Source: an uncultured Bacteroidaceae bacterium (GTDB taxonomy: Bacteria; Bacteroidota; Bacteroidia; Bacteroidales; Bacteroidaceae). From it: DNA of 64,000 nt. Every line of letters starts with the position of its first letter. The stretch's first letter is position 1. The translations under genes were made by a program, and so were the position numbers. The stretch covers positions 1 through 64,000 of the forward strand of contig CAJOIE010000008.1 in the NCBI GenBank assembly GCA_905234605.1. The letters run 5' to 3'. Under the pieces are notes generated by a model. The model saw nothing but the letters and a program-made list of their open reading frames with translations, was not told where the DNA came from and searched no databases. Shown here one piece after another: positions 1-7,632 of this stretch.

Positions 1-30
1 GAAAAATCAACGCTCCGGCGAAGATTTTTC
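1..30. repeat. Short inverted repeat at window start
   Basis: An 8-bp perfect inverted repeat (GAAAAATC at 1-8 and GATTTTTC at 23-30) encloses a GC-rich 14-nt loop. The run of T on the right arm is compatible with the end of a transcriptional terminator for a gene lying left of the window, but that gene is not visible. The function is inferred only. Confidence 0.35.
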
Positions 31-86
31 CGGAAGCAGCACCAGGCTCGCGCGCGTTCATTTAATTATATAAGGGCTTGGGAGAT

Positions 87-185
87 GGGGGAAATGGGGT
101 TGATGGGGTTGATGGGGTTGATGGGGTTGATGGGGTTGATGGGGTTGATGGGGTAAATGGGGTAAATGGGGTAAATGGGATTGAT
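87..185. repeat. 9-bp tandem repeat (VNTR), 11 units
   Basis: Eleven contiguous 9-bp units are seen: one GGGGGAAAT, six identical GGGGTTGAT (96-149), three identical GGGGTAAAT (150-176) and one GGGATTGAT (177-185). A run of seven T followed by eight G (192-206) comes directly after. A nine-base period keeps any reading frame open, so the Gly-Val-Asp and Thr-Pro-Ser peptides that can be translated here are probably artefacts. The rest of 1-430 contains no convincing gene. Both the repeat and the homopolymers are expected to vary in length between isolates. Confidence 0.9.
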
Positions 186-430
186 GGGCGATTTTTTTGG
201 GGGGGGCACCTCACCAGCACACAGCCGACGGGCACAAAACAACAACGACTAACGAGAAAGAGGTAAAAGGATGAAGAGAGGAGGAAAGGAGGAGAGGAAG
301 AGAGGAGGATGAGTATGAACACAAATTGTTTATGGTTGCCGATGGGTACGGACACAAGTAACCATTTTACCCTGTAAGAGCCACTCTCTATGCAGGGTAC
401 AGCATGATGGATGTGCTGAATAAACAAAAG

Positions 431-456
431 GAGGGTGCACAGAGTTGTGCATCCTC
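431..456 (-). terminator. Rho-independent terminator of the HU gene
   Basis: A 10-bp stem (GAGGGTGCAC at 431-440, GTGCATCCTC at 447-456, one G-T wobble) with a 6-nt loop lies 46 bases after the HU stop codon. Read on the minus strand it is followed by CTTTTGTTTA; on the plus strand it is followed by TTTTT, so it could work in both directions. Confidence 0.75.
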
Positions 457-501
457 TTTTTGCATATCGTGGTGGCTGCTTGCAGCCCTGTGCGCCCTGA
501 G

Positions 502-774
502 TTACTGGATGGCAGCGTCGAGCTCGGCACCGGCCTTGAACTTGGCCAGCTTCTTTGCAGCGATGGTGATGGCTTTCTTGTTGAGTGGGTTGATGCCCTT
601 ACGCTCTGCGCGCTGGCTGACGGCGAATGTGCCGAAGCCAACGAGAGCCACTTTCTCGCCTGCCTTGAGGGCATCGGTGATGGCTTCGAGAGCAGCTTCG
701 AGTGCCTTCTTTGAATCTACCTTGGTGAGACCAGCCTTATCGGCAATTGCTGCCACGAGTTCTGTCTTGTTCAT
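502..774 (-). CDS. HU-family DNA-binding protein
   Basis: A 90-residue protein with the full HU/IHF fold. It starts MNKTELVAAIADKAGL, has the conserved central GFGTF motif (residues 47-51) leading into the DNA-binding beta arm, and the length is the family norm. HU dimers bind and bend DNA without strong sequence preference and compact the nucleoid. The arm segment NPLNKK replaces the NPQTG of many HU proteins, a variant often seen in Bacteroidota. It is a single-gene unit: a near-perfect Bacteroidota promoter lies upstream (855-885) and a terminator downstream. Which HU paralogue this is cannot be told from sequence alone. Confidence 0.95.
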   Translation of the reverse strand: MNKTELVAAIADKAGLTKVDSKKALEAALEAITDALKAGEKVALVGFGTFAVSQRAERKGINPLNKKAITIAAKKLAKFKAGAELDAAIQ

Positions 775-854
775 GATACGATGTTTGTTGTTTATGGGTT
801 AGGTAAAAGGGTGATGTCTGTTAACGGACTATCTTTCAGCCACTATTGTGTTGG

Positions 855-885
855 CAAATGTATGTAAAAGCTGTTTGGATGCAAA
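855..885 (-). promoter_or_regulatory. Promoter of the HU gene (-33/-7 type)
   Basis: Read on the minus strand: TTTG, exactly 19 bases, then TACATTTG. This matches the Bacteroidota housekeeping sigma consensus TTTG-N19-21-TAnnTTTG. It gives a leader of roughly 75 nt before the HU start at 774. Confidence 0.8.
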
Positions 886-956
886 TTTTTGGGCTGAAAA
901 ACGGCATGGCAGAGGGCTTTTTGCAAGCAATCAGGCGTTGCCGCCTATAAAATAGC

Positions 957-964
957 TACTTTTG
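957..964 (+). promoter_or_regulatory. -7 box upstream of the rhomboid gene
   Basis: TACTTTTG matches TAnnTTTG and lies 44 bases before the ATG at 1009. A TTG at 938-940 is only 16 bases upstream, shorter than the usual spacing, so the -33 element is uncertain. Confidence 0.5.
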
Positions 965-1008
965 CGACTCCTGAGAGTTGTTTCTCAGCCTTCACGACAC
1001 TATCTTCT

Positions 1009-2034
1009 ATGAACTTATACACTCCTCCCATAACCAAACATCTGCTCATCATCAATGTGCTGATGTTTCTGGCCAAGATGGTATGTGCGCGCTACGGCAT
1101 CAGTATGGACGACGTGCTGGGCCTTCACTTCATCGGTGCTACCGACTTCCGCGTGTACCAGTTTGTGACGTACATGTTCGTTCACGGCAGCTTCGAGCAC
1201 CTGTTCTTCAATATGTTCGCCGTGTGGATGTTCGGCCGCATCATGGAGCAGGTGATGGGTGCGCAGCGCTTCCTATTATATTATATGGTGTGCGGCATCG
1301 GCGCAGGCCTGTCGCAGGAGCTTGCCCAGGGCATAGAGTTCTACTACTCCGGTCTGGCGGCCTACGACGCCGTCACCTTGAGCACGGGTGCCGCCGTGCC
1401 CATGGCCGACTACCTCAACGAGTGGACCACGGTAGGTGCCTCTGGAGCCGTGTACGGCGTGCTGCTGGCCTTTGGCATGACGTTTCCCGAGGAACGCATG
1501 TTCATCATCCCTTTCCCCTTCCCCATCAAAGCCAAATGGTTCGTGATGGGCTATGCCGTGATAGAGCTGATGAGTGCCCTCGGCCACAGGGGCGACGGCG
1601 TGGCCCATGTGGCCCACCTTGGCGGCATGCTCTTCGGCCTGGTCATGCTGCTTCACTGGCGGCGTCACGGCGGCAGCGGCGGGCGTTTCTTCGGCGGCGG
1701 CAGCACAGGCTACGGCGGCGGAGGCACCTTCGGCCACTACTACACCCCCTACGAGGACGTGAGCGAGAGCCGCCACAGCGGCCCTACGCTGTTGCAGCGT
1801 GTACGCCAGCGTCTTGCACGTTGGCGGCAGCAGTGGCAGAAGCGGCAGCGTCACACACGTGCTGCCGGCGGCGAGGGAGCCTACGACAAACATGCCGACG
1901 AGCGTGCCTACCGGCAGCGCGCACAAGAGCGCGAGGCCGAGGTGGATCGCATTCTTGCCAAGGTGAAGAAAGGCGGCTACGAGAGCCTCACCGCCGAGGA
2001 GAAACGCACACTCTTTGACGCCAGCCAGCGATGA
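1009..2034 (+). CDS. Rhomboid-family intramembrane serine protease
   Basis: A 341-residue multi-pass membrane protein. Rhomboids cut transmembrane helices of substrate proteins inside the lipid bilayer. The catalytic serine sits in GASGAVYG (Ser145) and the catalytic histidine in AHLGG (His203). The oxyanion-hole pair HxxxN is present as His64 and Asn68 in the second helix. The core ends near residue 217. A soluble tail follows: a Gly-rich linker (about 221-240), then a strongly charged Arg/Glu/Lys helix to the end, predicted cytosolic. The tail is longer than in minimal rhomboids. The start codon is supported by the upstream -7 box. The stop overlaps the next start (ATGA), so the two genes are probably translationally coupled. 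Natural substrates are unknown. Confidence 0.92.
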   Translation: MNLYTPPITKHLLIINVLMFLAKMVCARYGISMDDVLGLHFIGATDFRVYQFVTYMFVHGSFEHLFFNMFAVWMFGRIMEQVMGAQRFLLYYMVCGIGAGLSQELAQGIEFYYSGLAAYDAVTLSTGAAVPMADYLNEWTTVGASGAVYGVLLAFGMTFPEERMFIIPFPFPIKAKWFVMGYAVIELMSALGHRGDGVAHVAHLGGMLFGLVMLLHWRRHGGSGGRFFGGGSTGYGGGGTFGHYYTPYEDVSESRHSGPTLLQRVRQRLARWRQQWQKRQRHTRAAGGEGAYDKHADERAYRQRAQEREAEVDRILAKVKKGGYESLTAEEKRTLFDASQR

Positions 2035-3107
2035 ACGCACTGCGCCGCATCACCATAGCCATGCTCACAGGTGCCAACGCCGCCACCATAGCCCTGCTGT
2101 GGCTCTGTGCAGGCGTCACCTACATCAGTCCCGAGACAGCCCCTCGCCTGAGTCTCCTGACGCTGGCGTTTCCCATTTTCCTGGCCGCCGACGCGCTCTT
2201 CGCCGTGGTGTGGCTCGCCGTGCGCTGGCAGCGCCTGTGGATACCCCTTGTGGGCATTGTCGCAGTGTGGCCGCAGGTGCACTCCTACATACCGCTGCAT
2301 CTGCCCACAAGACCCTCGTCCGACGCCCTCCACGTGCTCACCTACAACACCCACGGCTACGGCTCCAAGGCAGCCAACTACGATGCCGGCAACATAGTGC
2401 TCGACTACATAGCCGACAGCGATGCCGACATCATCTTCCTCCAGGAGTCGTTCACCAGAGGCAGGATCTACAAGAACTACGCCAAGCGCTTCCGCCAGCA
2501 AGGCCTTGCCGTGCTTGAGGGCAAACAGCAGGTCATCATCACCCGCCTGCCAGTGATCGACCACAGCGAGCTCCACTTGGACGCCGACGACAACAAAGCC
2601 ATGACAGCCCGCCTGCAATGGGGCAGCGACACGCTGCTCATAGTGAACATACACCTTGAGAGCAACCAGCTCTCACAGCAAGTGAAGGACGCCTACATCG
2701 AAGCCATCGACAGCCACGACGGCGACTCCATAGGCCGCGGCATACTGCCGTTGATGCGCCTAATCAGCCACGCCGCCCCACACCGCGCCCGCCAGACCGA
2801 CTCCCTGGCCGCCTACGTGGCAGCCTGGCTGCCGCGCCCCGTCATCATCGCCGGCGACTGCAACGACACGCCCGTGTCATACACCCTGCGGCAGCTCTCA
2901 CGAGGCATGGCAAGTGCCTATGCCGAGGCCGGCACAGGCCCCGGCGTCACATTCAAGGAACGCGGTTTCCCTGTCCGCATCGACCATGTGCTCTACGCGC
3001 CACAGCATTTCCGCAGCATCCATGCCTGCGTAGACCACACCGCAACAGCCTCCGACCATTACCCCCTCCACGCCTACCTCATGCCCTTGCAACGGAAGCA
3101 AGAATAG
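2031..3107 (+). CDS. Endonuclease/exonuclease/phosphatase (EEP) family membrane protein
   Basis: 358 residues. The first about 85 residues form roughly three membrane helices. A complete EEP domain follows (about 100-355), with the expected active-site landmarks in order: TYNTHG (Asn106), FLQES (Glu139, metal ligand), AGDCNDTP, RIDHVLYA and the final SDHYPL. EEP enzymes are metal-dependent phosphodiesterases or phosphatases; substrates range from DNA to phosphoinositides and sphingomyelin, and the domain alone does not decide. The three N-terminal helices plus C-terminal EEP domain layout is common in Bacteroidales and places the domain outside the cytoplasmic membrane. It overlaps the rhomboid gene by four bases, suggesting one operon. 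Confidence 0.88.
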   Translation: MNALRRITIAMLTGANAATIALLWLCAGVTYISPETAPRLSLLTLAFPIFLAADALFAVVWLAVRWQRLWIPLVGIVAVWPQVHSYIPLHLPTRPSSDALHVLTYNTHGYGSKAANYDAGNIVLDYIADSDADIIFLQESFTRGRIYKNYAKRFRQQGLAVLEGKQQVIITRLPVIDHSELHLDADDNKAMTARLQWGSDTLLIVNIHLESNQLSQQVKDAYIEAIDSHDGDSIGRGILPLMRLISHAAPHRARQTDSLAAYVAAWLPRPVIIAGDCNDTPVSYTLRQLSRGMASAYAEAGTGPGVTFKERGFPVRIDHVLYAPQHFRSIHACVDHTATASDHYPLHAYLMPLQRKQE

Positions 3108-3170
3108 AGAAAAAAGGACGCATAATCAAATAATTAGCACCCGCGCACCGCCCCGTTGGGAAAAAATCAG

Positions 3171-3178
3171 TAGCTTTG
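3171..3178 (+). promoter_or_regulatory. -7 box upstream of secDF
   Basis: TAGCTTTG matches TAnnTTTG, 59 bases before the ATG at 3238. No TTTG is seen at the ideal distance upstream. The intergenic region has a low-GC leader between box and start. Confidence 0.5.
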
Positions 3179-3237
3179 CGCGCTTTTAGCATGACCATAA
3201 CGTTGACAACAAACAACAAATAATACCCACTTAAACA

Positions 3238-6200
3238 ATGCAAAACAAAGGTTTCGTAAAAGTATTCGCAGTGCTTCTGGCCCTTGTGTGCGTGTTCTAC
3301 CTCAGCTTCTCTTTCGTCACCAACCACTACGAGAGCAAGGCTGAGCAGCTGGCCGCCACCGAAGGCGAAGCCGCAGCACAGCACTACTTAGACTCGCTGG
3401 CCAACGAGCCAGTGTACCTCGGCGTATGGTCGCTCAAGGAATGCCGCGAGATGGGCATAGGCCTCGGCCTCGACCTCAAGGGCGGCATGAACGTGATTCT
3501 CGAAGTATCCGTGCCCGATGTCATCAAGGCACTTGCCGACCACAAGGAAGACCCCGCCTTCAACCAAGCCGTGGCACAAGCCAAGGAAGAAGCCAAAGCC
3601 GGACAGGGCGACTTCATCAGCCTCTTCATCAAGGACTACAAGGCCCTTGCTCCCGAGAGCAACCTGGCCGAACTCTTCGCCACGTCGCAGCTGCGCGGCA
3701 AGGTGAGCACAAAGAGCACCGACCGCGAAGTGGAGAACGTGCTGCGCAGCGAGGTGAAGGCCGCCATCGACAACTCCTTCAACGTCATCCGCACACGTAT
3801 AGACCGCTTCGGCGTGGTGCAGCCCAACATCCAGGCTCTCGAAGGCCAGGAGGGACGCATCATGGTCGAACTCCCCGGCATCAAGGAGCCTGAGCGTGTG
3901 CGCAAACTCCTGCAAGGCTCGGCCAACCTCGAGTTCTGGGAGACCTACACCACTACCGAGGCAGCCCCCTACCTCGTGCAGCTCGACAGCAAGCTCGCCG
4001 CAGCCGGCCTCACCACTCCCGACGACGAGGAGGCTACCACCGAGGAGGTGACAGCCGTAGCCGAAACCGAAGCCACCGAGACACCCGCCGAGGCCGACAG
4101 CACAGCCGTCGCTGCCGTCAACGACGAGGCCCTCGCAGCCATAGCCAAGGGTGCAGCCGCACAGACACCAGCCCAGACCGCTCCCGTGGCCGACGAGCAG
4201 GCACTGCGTGCCCACCCACTGTTGGCCCGTCTCCAGGTGCTCAACCAGAACAACGGTGCCGTGGTAGGCTATGCTGCCAAGCGCGACATGGCCGCCATCG
4301 ATGCATTGCTCGCCACCCCCGAGGCACGCAGCGTGCTTCCCGACGACATGCGCCTGCTCTGGGGCGTGAAGGGCATCGACAAGAACGAAGAGATCTTCGA
4401 GCTCTATGCCATCAAGGTCACCGAGCGCAACGGCCGCGCACCCCTCGAGGGCGATGTCGTCACCGATGCCAAGGACGAGTACGACCAGAACTCACGTCCC
4501 AGCGTAAGCATGCAGATGAATGTCGAAGGTGCCCGCCGCTGGGCCGCCCTGACCAAGGCCAACAAGGGACGCCCCATAGCCATCGTGCTCGACAACTACG
4601 TGTACAGTGCCCCCAACGTTATCAACGAGATTACTGGCGGCAACTCGCAGATAACAGGCAGCTTCACACCCGAGGAGACCCGCGACCTTGCCAACGTGCT
4701 CAAGTCGGGCAAGATGCCTGCTCCTGCCAACATCGTGAGCGAGGAAATCGTAGGTCCCACACTCGGACAGGAGTCCATCCGTCAGGGCTTCATCTCCGTG
4801 ATACTCGCCTTCATAGCCCTGATGCTCTACATGGTGGCCATGTACGGTTTCCGTCCGGGCATGGTGGCCAACTGCGCCCTGCTGCTCAACCTGTTCTTCA
4901 CGCTGGGCATCCTCACCTCCTTCCAGGCAGCCCTCACCATGAGCGGTATCGCCGGTATGGTGCTCACCCTGGGCATGGCCGTGGATGCCAACGTGCTCAT
5001 CTTTGAGCGCACCAAGGAGGAGATGCGTGCCGGCAAGGCTGTGCGTCAGGCCATGACCGCCGGCTACAGCAACGCCTTCAGTGCCATCATCGACTCCAAC
5101 GTCACCAGCATCCTGACAGGTATCATCCTCTACTACTTCGGCACAGGTCCCATCCGCGGCTTCGCCACCACCTATATCATAGGTATCATCATCAGCTTCT
5201 TCACCGCCGTCTACCTCACCCACGTGGTGTTCGACACGCTGATGTCGAAGGACAAGTGGCTCGACCTCACCTTCACCACCCCCCTAAGCCGCAAGTTCCT
5301 CCAGAACACGTCGTTCAACTTCATGGGCTCCTACAAGCGCTCCTTCGCCATCTTCGGCATCATCGCCGTGCTGGCCGTGCTGAGCTGGGCCGTGCGCGGT
5401 TTCTCCCGCTCCATCGACTTCACCGGCGGCCGCAACTTCGTGGTGCTCTTCGAGAAGGAAGTGTCGCCCGAGAGCATACGCCCTCTCTTTGCCGAAGCCT
5501 TCCCCGACGCCAACACCAGCGTCATAGCCCTCGGCACCGAAGGCAAGACAGTGCGCATCTCCACCAACTACCGCATCGATGAGGACGGCGTGGAGGTGGA
5601 CAGCGAGATTGAGGAGAAACTCTTCAACGTGCTCAAGCAAGGCGGCCAGCTCTCTGCCGACCTCAGCGTGGAGAGCTTCATCAACCGCGACGAGCGTGCC
5701 GGCGGCTCCATCATAAGCTCGCAGAAGGTGGGACCCTCCATTGCAGAGAACATCACCCGCGGTGCCATCATCTCCGTGATACTCGCCCTGATAGTCATCT
5801 TCGTCTACATTCTGGTGCGCTTCCGCAACGTAGCCTTCTCCGTGGGTGCCATTGTGGCACTGGCTGTGGACACCGTGTTCATTCTGGGCATGTACAGCGC
5901 ATGCTGGGGCTGGATGCCCTTCTCCCTCGAGATCGACCAGACCTTCATCGGTGCACTACTCACCTGCATTGGCTACTCCATCAACGACAAGGTGGTGGTG
6001 TTCGACCGCATCCGCGAGAACCTCGGTCTCTATCCCAAGCGCGACAAGCAGCTGCTCTTCAACCAATCGCTCAACGCCACGCTGACACGTACCATCAACA
6101 CCTCAGTCTCCACGTTCATCGTGCTGCTCTTCATCTTCGCCTTCGGCGGTGCCAGCATCCGCAGCTTCGCCTTCGCCATGATGCTTGGCGTGGTGATCGG

Positions 6201-6279
6201 CACGCTCACCTCCATGTTCATTGCAGCCCCCACGGCCTACCTTGTCATGGGTCGCCGCATACAGGACACTGAGGCATAA
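3238..6279 (+). CDS. secDF: Fused protein translocase subunit SecDF
   Basis: 1013 residues, the fused form of SecD and SecF usual in Bacteroidota. SecDF uses the proton gradient to pull secreted proteins out of the SecYEG channel. The SecD half holds an N-terminal membrane anchor, LGLDLKGGMN near residue 76, a periplasmic domain and six-helix bundle with GMAVDANVLIFER. The SecF half begins near residue 680, with SIDFTGGRN and IGYSINDKVVVFDRIREN. An Ala/Glu/Thr-rich segment of about 65 residues (about 258-325) interrupts the periplasmic part of SecD and looks disordered. It is followed by a strong terminator. With several very large secreted proteins nearby, it serves general export. Confidence 0.97.
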   Translation: MQNKGFVKVFAVLLALVCVFYLSFSFVTNHYESKAEQLAATEGEAAAQHYLDSLANEPVYLGVWSLKECREMGIGLGLDLKGGMNVILEVSVPDVIKALADHKEDPAFNQAVAQAKEEAKAGQGDFISLFIKDYKALAPESNLAELFATSQLRGKVSTKSTDREVENVLRSEVKAAIDNSFNVIRTRIDRFGVVQPNIQALEGQEGRIMVELPGIKEPERVRKLLQGSANLEFWETYTTTEAAPYLVQLDSKLAAAGLTTPDDEEATTEEVTAVAETEATETPAEADSTAVAAVNDEALAAIAKGAAAQTPAQTAPVADEQALRAHPLLARLQVLNQNNGAVVGYAAKRDMAAIDALLATPEARSVLPDDMRLLWGVKGIDKNEEIFELYAIKVTERNGRAPLEGDVVTDAKDEYDQNSRPSVSMQMNVEGARRWAALTKANKGRPIAIVLDNYVYSAPNVINEITGGNSQITGSFTPEETRDLANVLKSGKMPAPANIVSEEIVGPTLGQESIRQGFISVILAFIALMLYMVAMYGFRPGMVANCALLLNLFFTLGILTSFQAALTMSGIAGMVLTLGMAVDANVLIFERTKEEMRAGKAVRQAMTAGYSNAFSAIIDSNVTSILTGIILYYFGTGPIRGFATTYIIGIIISFFTAVYLTHVVFDTLMSKDKWLDLTFTTPLSRKFLQNTSFNFMGSYKRSFAIFGIIAVLAVLSWAVRGFSRSIDFTGGRNFVVLFEKEVSPESIRPLFAEAFPDANTSVIALGTEGKTVRISTNYRIDEDGVEVDSEIEEKLFNVLKQGGQLSADLSVESFINRDERAGGSIISSQKVGPSIAENITRGAIISVILALIVIFVYILVRFRNVAFSVGAIVALAVDTVFILGMYSACWGWMPFSLEIDQTFIGALLTCIGYSINDKVVVFDRIRENLGLYPKRDKQLLFNQSLNATLTRTINTSVSTFIVLLFIFAFGGASIRSFAFAMMLGVVIGTLTSMFIAAPTAYLVMGRRIQDTEA

Positions 6280-6307
6280 CACACAGCCACACGGCTGACG
6301 AGCAACA

Positions 6308-6340
6308 GGGAGCTGTGTCAAGATGAACGACACAGCTCCC
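6308..6340 (+). terminator. Terminator after secDF
   Basis: A perfect 12-bp stem (GGGAGCTGTGTC at 6308-6319, GACACAGCTCCC at 6329-6340) with a 9-nt loop is followed by TGTCTTTATT. It starts 28 bases after the secDF stop. Confidence 0.8.
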
Positions 6341-6350
6341 TGTCTTTATT

Positions 6351-6440
6351 AAACCACGAATTCTCGCGAATGGCACTGATAAACTTGTGCCATATTCTCT
6401 TGCAGCCATGAATGCGTGTCATTCGCATCATTCGCGGTTA
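6351..6440. repeat. Imperfect inverted repeat with ACCACGAAT / ATTCGCGGT arms
   Basis: A left arm near 6353-6376 (AACCACGAATTCTCGCGAAT plus GGCAC) is matched, with one gap and few mismatches, by the reverse complement of a right arm near 6415-6439 ending ATTCGCGGTT. About 40 bases separate the arms. Motifs of this kind are dispersed in the intergenic DNA of many bacteria. Here it lies between the secDF terminator and the recombinase start. Confidence 0.55.
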
Positions 6441-6457
6441 AACATGGTTCATGTATT

Positions 6458-7453
6458 ATGACAGACCGGCAGACACCATCCGCCATCCACGCAGCAGCAA
6501 TGCCGGCGGACAGCACGCAGGCACGCACATGGACGCCACCGCCGCTCGTGCGCCACTACCTGCGCTACCTGCGCCTGGAGCGCGGCTTTTCGCCCAACAC
6601 CCTCGCTGCCTACGAGCACGACCTGCGTCTGCTCTCCGGTTTCCTTGCCGATGAGCATGCCGACCTGCGCACCGTGCAGCTCGGACAGTTGCAGACCTTC
6701 GTGGCCACACTCTCCGACACCGGCATCTCGCCACGCAGCATAGCGCGCATCCTCTCCGGCGTGCGCTCGTTCTACGGCTACCTCGTCATGGAGCACGAGA
6801 TAGACGCCGACCCCACCGAGCTCTTGCAGTCGCCGTCACGCAGCGAGCGGCTGCCCGACGTGCTCTCCGTGGCCGAGATCGACGCCATCATCGCCGCCAT
6901 CGACACGGAGTGCCGCGAGGCACGCCGCGACCGTGCCATCATCGAGACCCTCTACAGCTGCGGACTGCGCGTGAGCGAGCTGTGCACGCTCCGTGTGAGC
7001 GACCTCTACCTCGCCGACGGTTTCCTGCGTGTGACGGGCAAGGGGCGCAAGCAACGTCTCGTGCCCGTGTCGCCCACAGCCATTGGCGAGCTCACAGCCT
7101 GGTTTGCCGACCGCGACACCATAGCCGTCCGCCCCGGGCACGAGGACTACGTCTTCCTCAGCCTGCGCCGCGGCACACGGCTCTCACGCATCACCGTGTT
7201 CCACATCGTCAAGCAGCTGTGTCTGCGCGCCGGCGTGCGCTCCACGGTATCGCCACACACCTTCCGCCACAGCTTTGCCACACACCTGCTCGAGGGAGGT
7301 GCCAACCTGCGTGCCATCCAGGAGATGCTCGGCCACGAGGACATAGGCACCACCGAGCTATACATGCACCTCGACACCTCCCACCTGCGCCGCGAGATAC
7401 TCGACCATCACCCGCGCAACCAGCCACGCACCAGCCACGGCACATCGCAGTGA
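6458..7453 (+). CDS. Tyrosine recombinase of the XerC/XerD type
   Basis: 331 residues from the chosen ATG (a shorter start at 6500 is possible; a longer frame from 6416 begins inside the inverted repeat and is unlikely). An N-terminal SAM-like core-binding domain (about 30-115) is followed by the catalytic domain. The catalytic residues are Arg171 (SCGLRVSEL), Lys195 (TGKGRKQ), His267 and Arg270 (SPHTFRHSFATH), His293 (LGHEDIGTT) and nucleophile Tyr302 (ELYMHL). Xer proteins resolve chromosome dimers at dif. The length and gap-free motifs fit XerD better than an integron or phage integrase, and no mobile element surrounds it. A proline/histidine-rich tail of about 15 residues is not part of the family core. 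Confidence 0.88.
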   Translation: MTDRQTPSAIHAAAMPADSTQARTWTPPPLVRHYLRYLRLERGFSPNTLAAYEHDLRLLSGFLADEHADLRTVQLGQLQTFVATLSDTGISPRSIARILSGVRSFYGYLVMEHEIDADPTELLQSPSRSERLPDVLSVAEIDAIIAAIDTECREARRDRAIIETLYSCGLRVSELCTLRVSDLYLADGFLRVTGKGRKQRLVPVSPTAIGELTAWFADRDTIAVRPGHEDYVFLSLRRGTRLSRITVFHIVKQLCLRAGVRSTVSPHTFRHSFATHLLEGGANLRAIQEMLGHEDIGTTELYMHLDTSHLRREILDHHPRNQPRTSHGTSQ

Positions 7454-7529
7454 GGCGGCCCTGACGTCGCACTGCCAACACCAGAGCACTGCACTCCTCC
7501 GTCCCTCACTGCTGCACTCCATGCTCCGC

Positions 7530-7612
7530 CACCCTGCACCGTCGGCGTCAGCACCCTGCACCGTGAAAGCAAACACCCTGCACCGTGTCCCATGGACACC
7601 ATGCAGGGTGTT
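7530..7612 (+). repeat. CACCCTGCACC phased array A, ending in a hairpin
   Basis: Three exact CACCCTGCACC cores start at 7530, 7552 and 7574, that is every 22 bp, separated by unrelated 11-bp spacers. Degenerate units (CACTGCACTCC-like) precede them from about 7486. An inverted core (TGCAGGGTG, 7602-7610) closes the array. The arms 7572-7590 and 7594-7612 can pair over 11 plus 6 bp with two mismatches between, and TTTT follows, so the end may act as a terminator for the recombinase gene. This fills most of the 180-base convergent gap between the recombinase and the peptidase gene. Confidence 0.8.
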
Positions 7613-7632
7613 TTGCGTGTCGTGACGCTGGG

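Noticed and set aside
78..266. Open frames over the 9-bp repeat coding Gly-Val-Asp and Thr-Pro-Ser repeats
   Set aside because: A nine-base repeat keeps every frame open; no promoter, start context or plausible ends support a gene.
6458..7453. Integrase of a phage or conjugative element
   Set aside because: The length and motifs fit Xer; no attachment repeats, tRNA target or mobile genes adjoin it.
7530..7612. CRISPR array
   Set aside because: The repeated part is 11 bp and the spacer about 11 bp, far below CRISPR sizes; no cas genes are present and copies are scattered at five places.
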